Of a stretch of 64,000 nt of DNA, positions 62,255 to 64,000 are shown one piece after another. The position numbers and the translations under genes are program-made. The stretch spans positions 3,050,314 through 3,114,313 of the forward strand of contig NZ_CP036271.1 in assembly GCF_007745175.1 (NCBI RefSeq), written 5' to 3'. The notes under the pieces were generated by a model. That model saw only the letters and a program-made list of their open reading frames with translations. It had not been told where the DNA came from and searched no databases. The first letter of the stretch is position 1. Each line of letters opens with the position of its first letter. This DNA comes from Caulifigura coniformis. GTDB lineage: Bacteria > Planctomycetota > Planctomycetia > Planctomycetales > Planctomycetaceae.

Positions 62255-62814
62255 GTCACTTTTTCACAACAGGTCGTCGGTCGTCACCGCAGATCATGTT
62301 GCGGCAACGACGAACTGGCCCATCCTGAAAAAAGCGACCAGCCTTGCGCGCAACTCTCAGGCACGGACAGGGATTGGGAACAGTGCGGAGGTGTTCGACG
62401 CTGAGGGGGCAAGGAGGGCGCGTTGTGTGGGTGGTCCTGTACTCCTCGCCCTCTTTTCCTGCGGAAGTTCAGTGGAAGGATCGTGAGAGCGTGGGTGGTG
62501 CGGACAGGGAGCCGGCCGGGCCGGGGTGTGTGACGACGGGTTGATGGTGGTTGTGTTCATGGGATCCTCCACCATGACGGGGGCGGTTGCGCGGGGGGGG
62601 GGCCGGTACTCGGTACTCGGTACTCGGTACTCGGTACTCGGGAGTCGGTACTCGGTACTCGGGAGTCGGGAGTCGGGAGTCGGGAGTGCGTTGGCGGGTG
62701 GGGATTGGGGCGGGGCGCGTCACTTTTTCACCGTCGGTCGACTTTCGTCACCGCAAGTCATTTTGCGGCAATGGCGCAACCCAACGATGAATCGGCCCAT
62801 CTTGAAGAAGTGAC
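62255..62814 (-). repeat. Composite repeat, copy C (560 bp)
   Basis: Units at 62255-62338 (84 bp) and 62719-62814 (96 bp) with the 12-base terminal inverted repeats. The spacer is close to copy A in its small-ORF part and carries an expanded 7-bp microsatellite (GGTACTC and GGGAGTC units, 62606-62690, about a dozen copies). It lies between the HD gene and the esterase; the rest of 62177-62921 holds the esterase promoter region. Confidence 0.85.
62357..62560 (-). CDS. Small ORF inside composite repeat copy C
   Basis: A possible 67-residue protein (MNTTTINPSSHTPARPAPCP), preceded by GGTGGAGGATCCC. The first 52 residues match copy A almost completely; the C-terminus is shorter. Coding is uncertain. 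Confidence 0.25.
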   Translation of the reverse strand: MNTTTINPSSHTPARPAPCPHHPRSHDPSTELPQEKRARSTGPPTQRALLAPSASNTSALFPIPVRA

Positions 62815-62921
62815 CAGTCCTGGTCCCGGCAGCCACCCGCGTGATTCCCGTCGTCTCGCCGGGTAGACTCCTCGGTCCAGCAGTGCCTGCGTTCGTCTTC
62901 CTGTTTGAGGTCACACCTTCG

Positions 62922-64000
62922 ATGCCGAGGCTCCTCCGGTCGCTCGCGGTTTGCGTCATCACGGCTTTCGGATCGACTGCATTGGTTGCGGCCGATCCGG
63001 TCTCTCCCGAACCGATCCTGCTCTATCCCGATGGCGCGCCCGGCGCGATGGGCTCGGAAGAGAAGGATAAGCCCTCAATCCGCATCTACGCCCCCGAGGC
63101 CGCGAAGCGGAATGGAACGGCGATCGTCGTTTGCCCCGGCGGTGGATACAGCGGGCTCGCCATCGATCACGAGGGACAGCAGGTCGGGGAATTCCTCAGG
63201 TCCCATGGGATCACCGCGTTCGTGCTGAAGTACCGCCTTTCTCCCTATCGACACCCGATTCCGCTCAACGACGTTTCCCGGGCCATCCGGCATGTCCGGG
63301 CGCACGCCGGCGAGTGGAACATCGCGCCGAATCGAATTGGTGTGATGGGCTTCTCTGCGGGCGGTCACCTGGCGTCGACGGTGTCGACCCATTTCGATGC
63401 CGGCAAGCCGGACTCTGCGGACCAGATCGAGCGGCAGTCGAGCCGGCCCGACTTCTCGATTCTCTGTTACCCGGTCATCAGTTTTCAGGCCCCGTTTTCT
63501 CACAAGGGGTCGGCGAGGAACCTGCTCGGCGAGAATCCCGATCCCGAACTGCTCAAGTCCCTCTCGAATGACACCCAGGTGACGGAGAAAACCCCGCCGA
63601 CCTTCATCTTCCACACCCAGGAAGATCCCGGCGTTCCCCCGCAGAACGCACTTGCCTACTACTCGGCGCTCGTCGAGAAAAAGGTCCCGGCCGAACTTCA
63701 CATTTATCAGTATGGCGCCCATGGCGTCGGTCTGGCGATTGGCGACCCGGTCCTCACGACCTGGAAGGAACGCCTCATCGGCTGGTTGCAGACAAGCGGC
63801 CTCCTGAGTGACGTCAAACGGGCGGAAGTGAAGGGCAAGGTGACCATCGACGGCGAGCCGCTGTCGTGGGGCACCGTCACCTTCACCTCGGACATTCCCG
63901 GGGCGCCGGTCGCCGGGGCGATCGCCCGCCGCGGCGCGTATTCGATTCCCGCGTCCCGCGGCCCCGTCCTGGGAGTCAACCGGGTTACGATCAAGACGAT
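62922..64000 (+). CDS. Secreted alpha/beta-hydrolase esterase with regulatory-like C-terminus, 3' end outside the window
   Basis: The frame is open from the ATG at 62922 to the right edge. A signal peptide (LAVCVITAFGSTALVAADPV) is followed by an alpha/beta hydrolase of the acetyl-xylan-esterase/BD-FAE type: oxyanion block CPGGGYSGLAIDHEG, nucleophile elbow GVMGFSAGGHLAST, acid HTQEDPGVPP and histidine YQYGAHGVGL. After about residue 300 the chain continues into VKGKVTIDGEPLSWGTVTFT, a carboxypeptidase-regulatory-like domain as in the small lipoproteins of this window. It probably deacetylates polysaccharides. Confidence 0.88.
   Translation, partial: MPRLLRSLAVCVITAFGSTALVAADPVSPEPILLYPDGAPGAMGSEEKDKPSIRIYAPEAAKRNGTAIVVCPGGGYSGLAIDHEGQQVGEFLRSHGITAFVLKYRLSPYRHPIPLNDVSRAIRHVRAHAGEWNIAPNRIGVMGFSAGGHLASTVSTHFDAGKPDSADQIERQSSRPDFSILCYPVISFQAPFSHKGSARNLLGENPDPELLKSLSNDTQVTEKTPPTFIFHTQEDPGVPPQNALAYYSALVEKKVPAELHIYQYGAHGVGLAIGDPVLTTWKERLIGWLQTSGLLSDVKRAEVKGKVTIDGEPLSWGTVTFTSDIPGAPVAGAIARRGAYSIPASRGPVLGVNRVTIKT

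Overview
The window is chromosomal DNA from a GC-rich planctomycete. The evidence is two DUF1559 pseudopilin-like proteins ending in the H-X9-DG motif, a DUF1501 Tat protein, a secreted protein with an N-terminal LEQR motif, Tat-exported Gfo/Idh/MocA and endonuclease-like enzymes, and several small lipoproteins with a transthyretin-like fold. No rRNA, tRNA or CRISPR array was seen.

Bases 1-19700 are mostly housekeeping: an XdhC-like protein (cut by the left edge), a GlmU-type nucleotidyltransferase, a cold-shock protein, lysA with a coupled helix-hairpin-helix membrane protein, gdhA (TTG start), DUF2239, DUF1275, a universal stress protein and an MpsC/DUF2294 protein behind a structured leader, DUF2293, ilvA, a large secreted FAD oxidoreductase, DUF202, an endonuclease/exonuclease/phosphatase protein, and a DUF1559-lipoprotein pair.

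Bases 20649-34151 are an integrated element of about 13.5 kb inserted inside the endonuclease IV gene (nfo). The displaced 5' end of nfo (35 codons) lies at the left. At the right the element supplies a diverged replacement 5' end, fused in frame to the rest of nfo, giving a chimeric protein with 26 extra residues. A 9-bp identity (ACCAAGAAC) marks both junctions. The element encodes a large serine integrase at the left junction, a tight minus-strand operon with a terminase large subunit, a possible small terminase, a DUF2213-like prohead protease and two tandem paralogues, two further small serine recombinases, a histone-H1-like basic protein, a two-gene cassette with a HEPN-type protein, a glycosyltransferase, and an IS3-family insertion that splits another gene. 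No portal, major capsid or tail gene is recognisable, so it looks like a phage satellite or a stripped prophage. A cluster of perfect palindromes and a three-copy inverted motif accompany one recombinase.

Bases 35000-64000 return to host genes: a GT39-type membrane glycosyltransferase, alanine dehydrogenase, a pair of NuoL-like membrane proteins, secreted galactose mutarotase, DUF1501, a sufR-nuoB-sufC-sufB run, serC, a CAP-domain protein, an RTX-like protein, a second DUF1559-lipoprotein pair, sugar phosphate isomerase, Gfo/Idh/MocA oxidoreductase, MEKHLA, phytanoyl-CoA dioxygenase-like, trpS, small secreted proteins, an HD-domain protein, and a secreted esterase running off the right edge.

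A composite repeat of about 500-560 bp occurs three times (19936, 51999, 62255). Each copy has two 84-97-bp units with 12-bp terminal inverted repeats flanking a conserved spacer that holds a Shine-Dalgarno-preceded small ORF. Two of the three copies sit just downstream of the two DUF1559-lipoprotein pairs in the same relative orientation.
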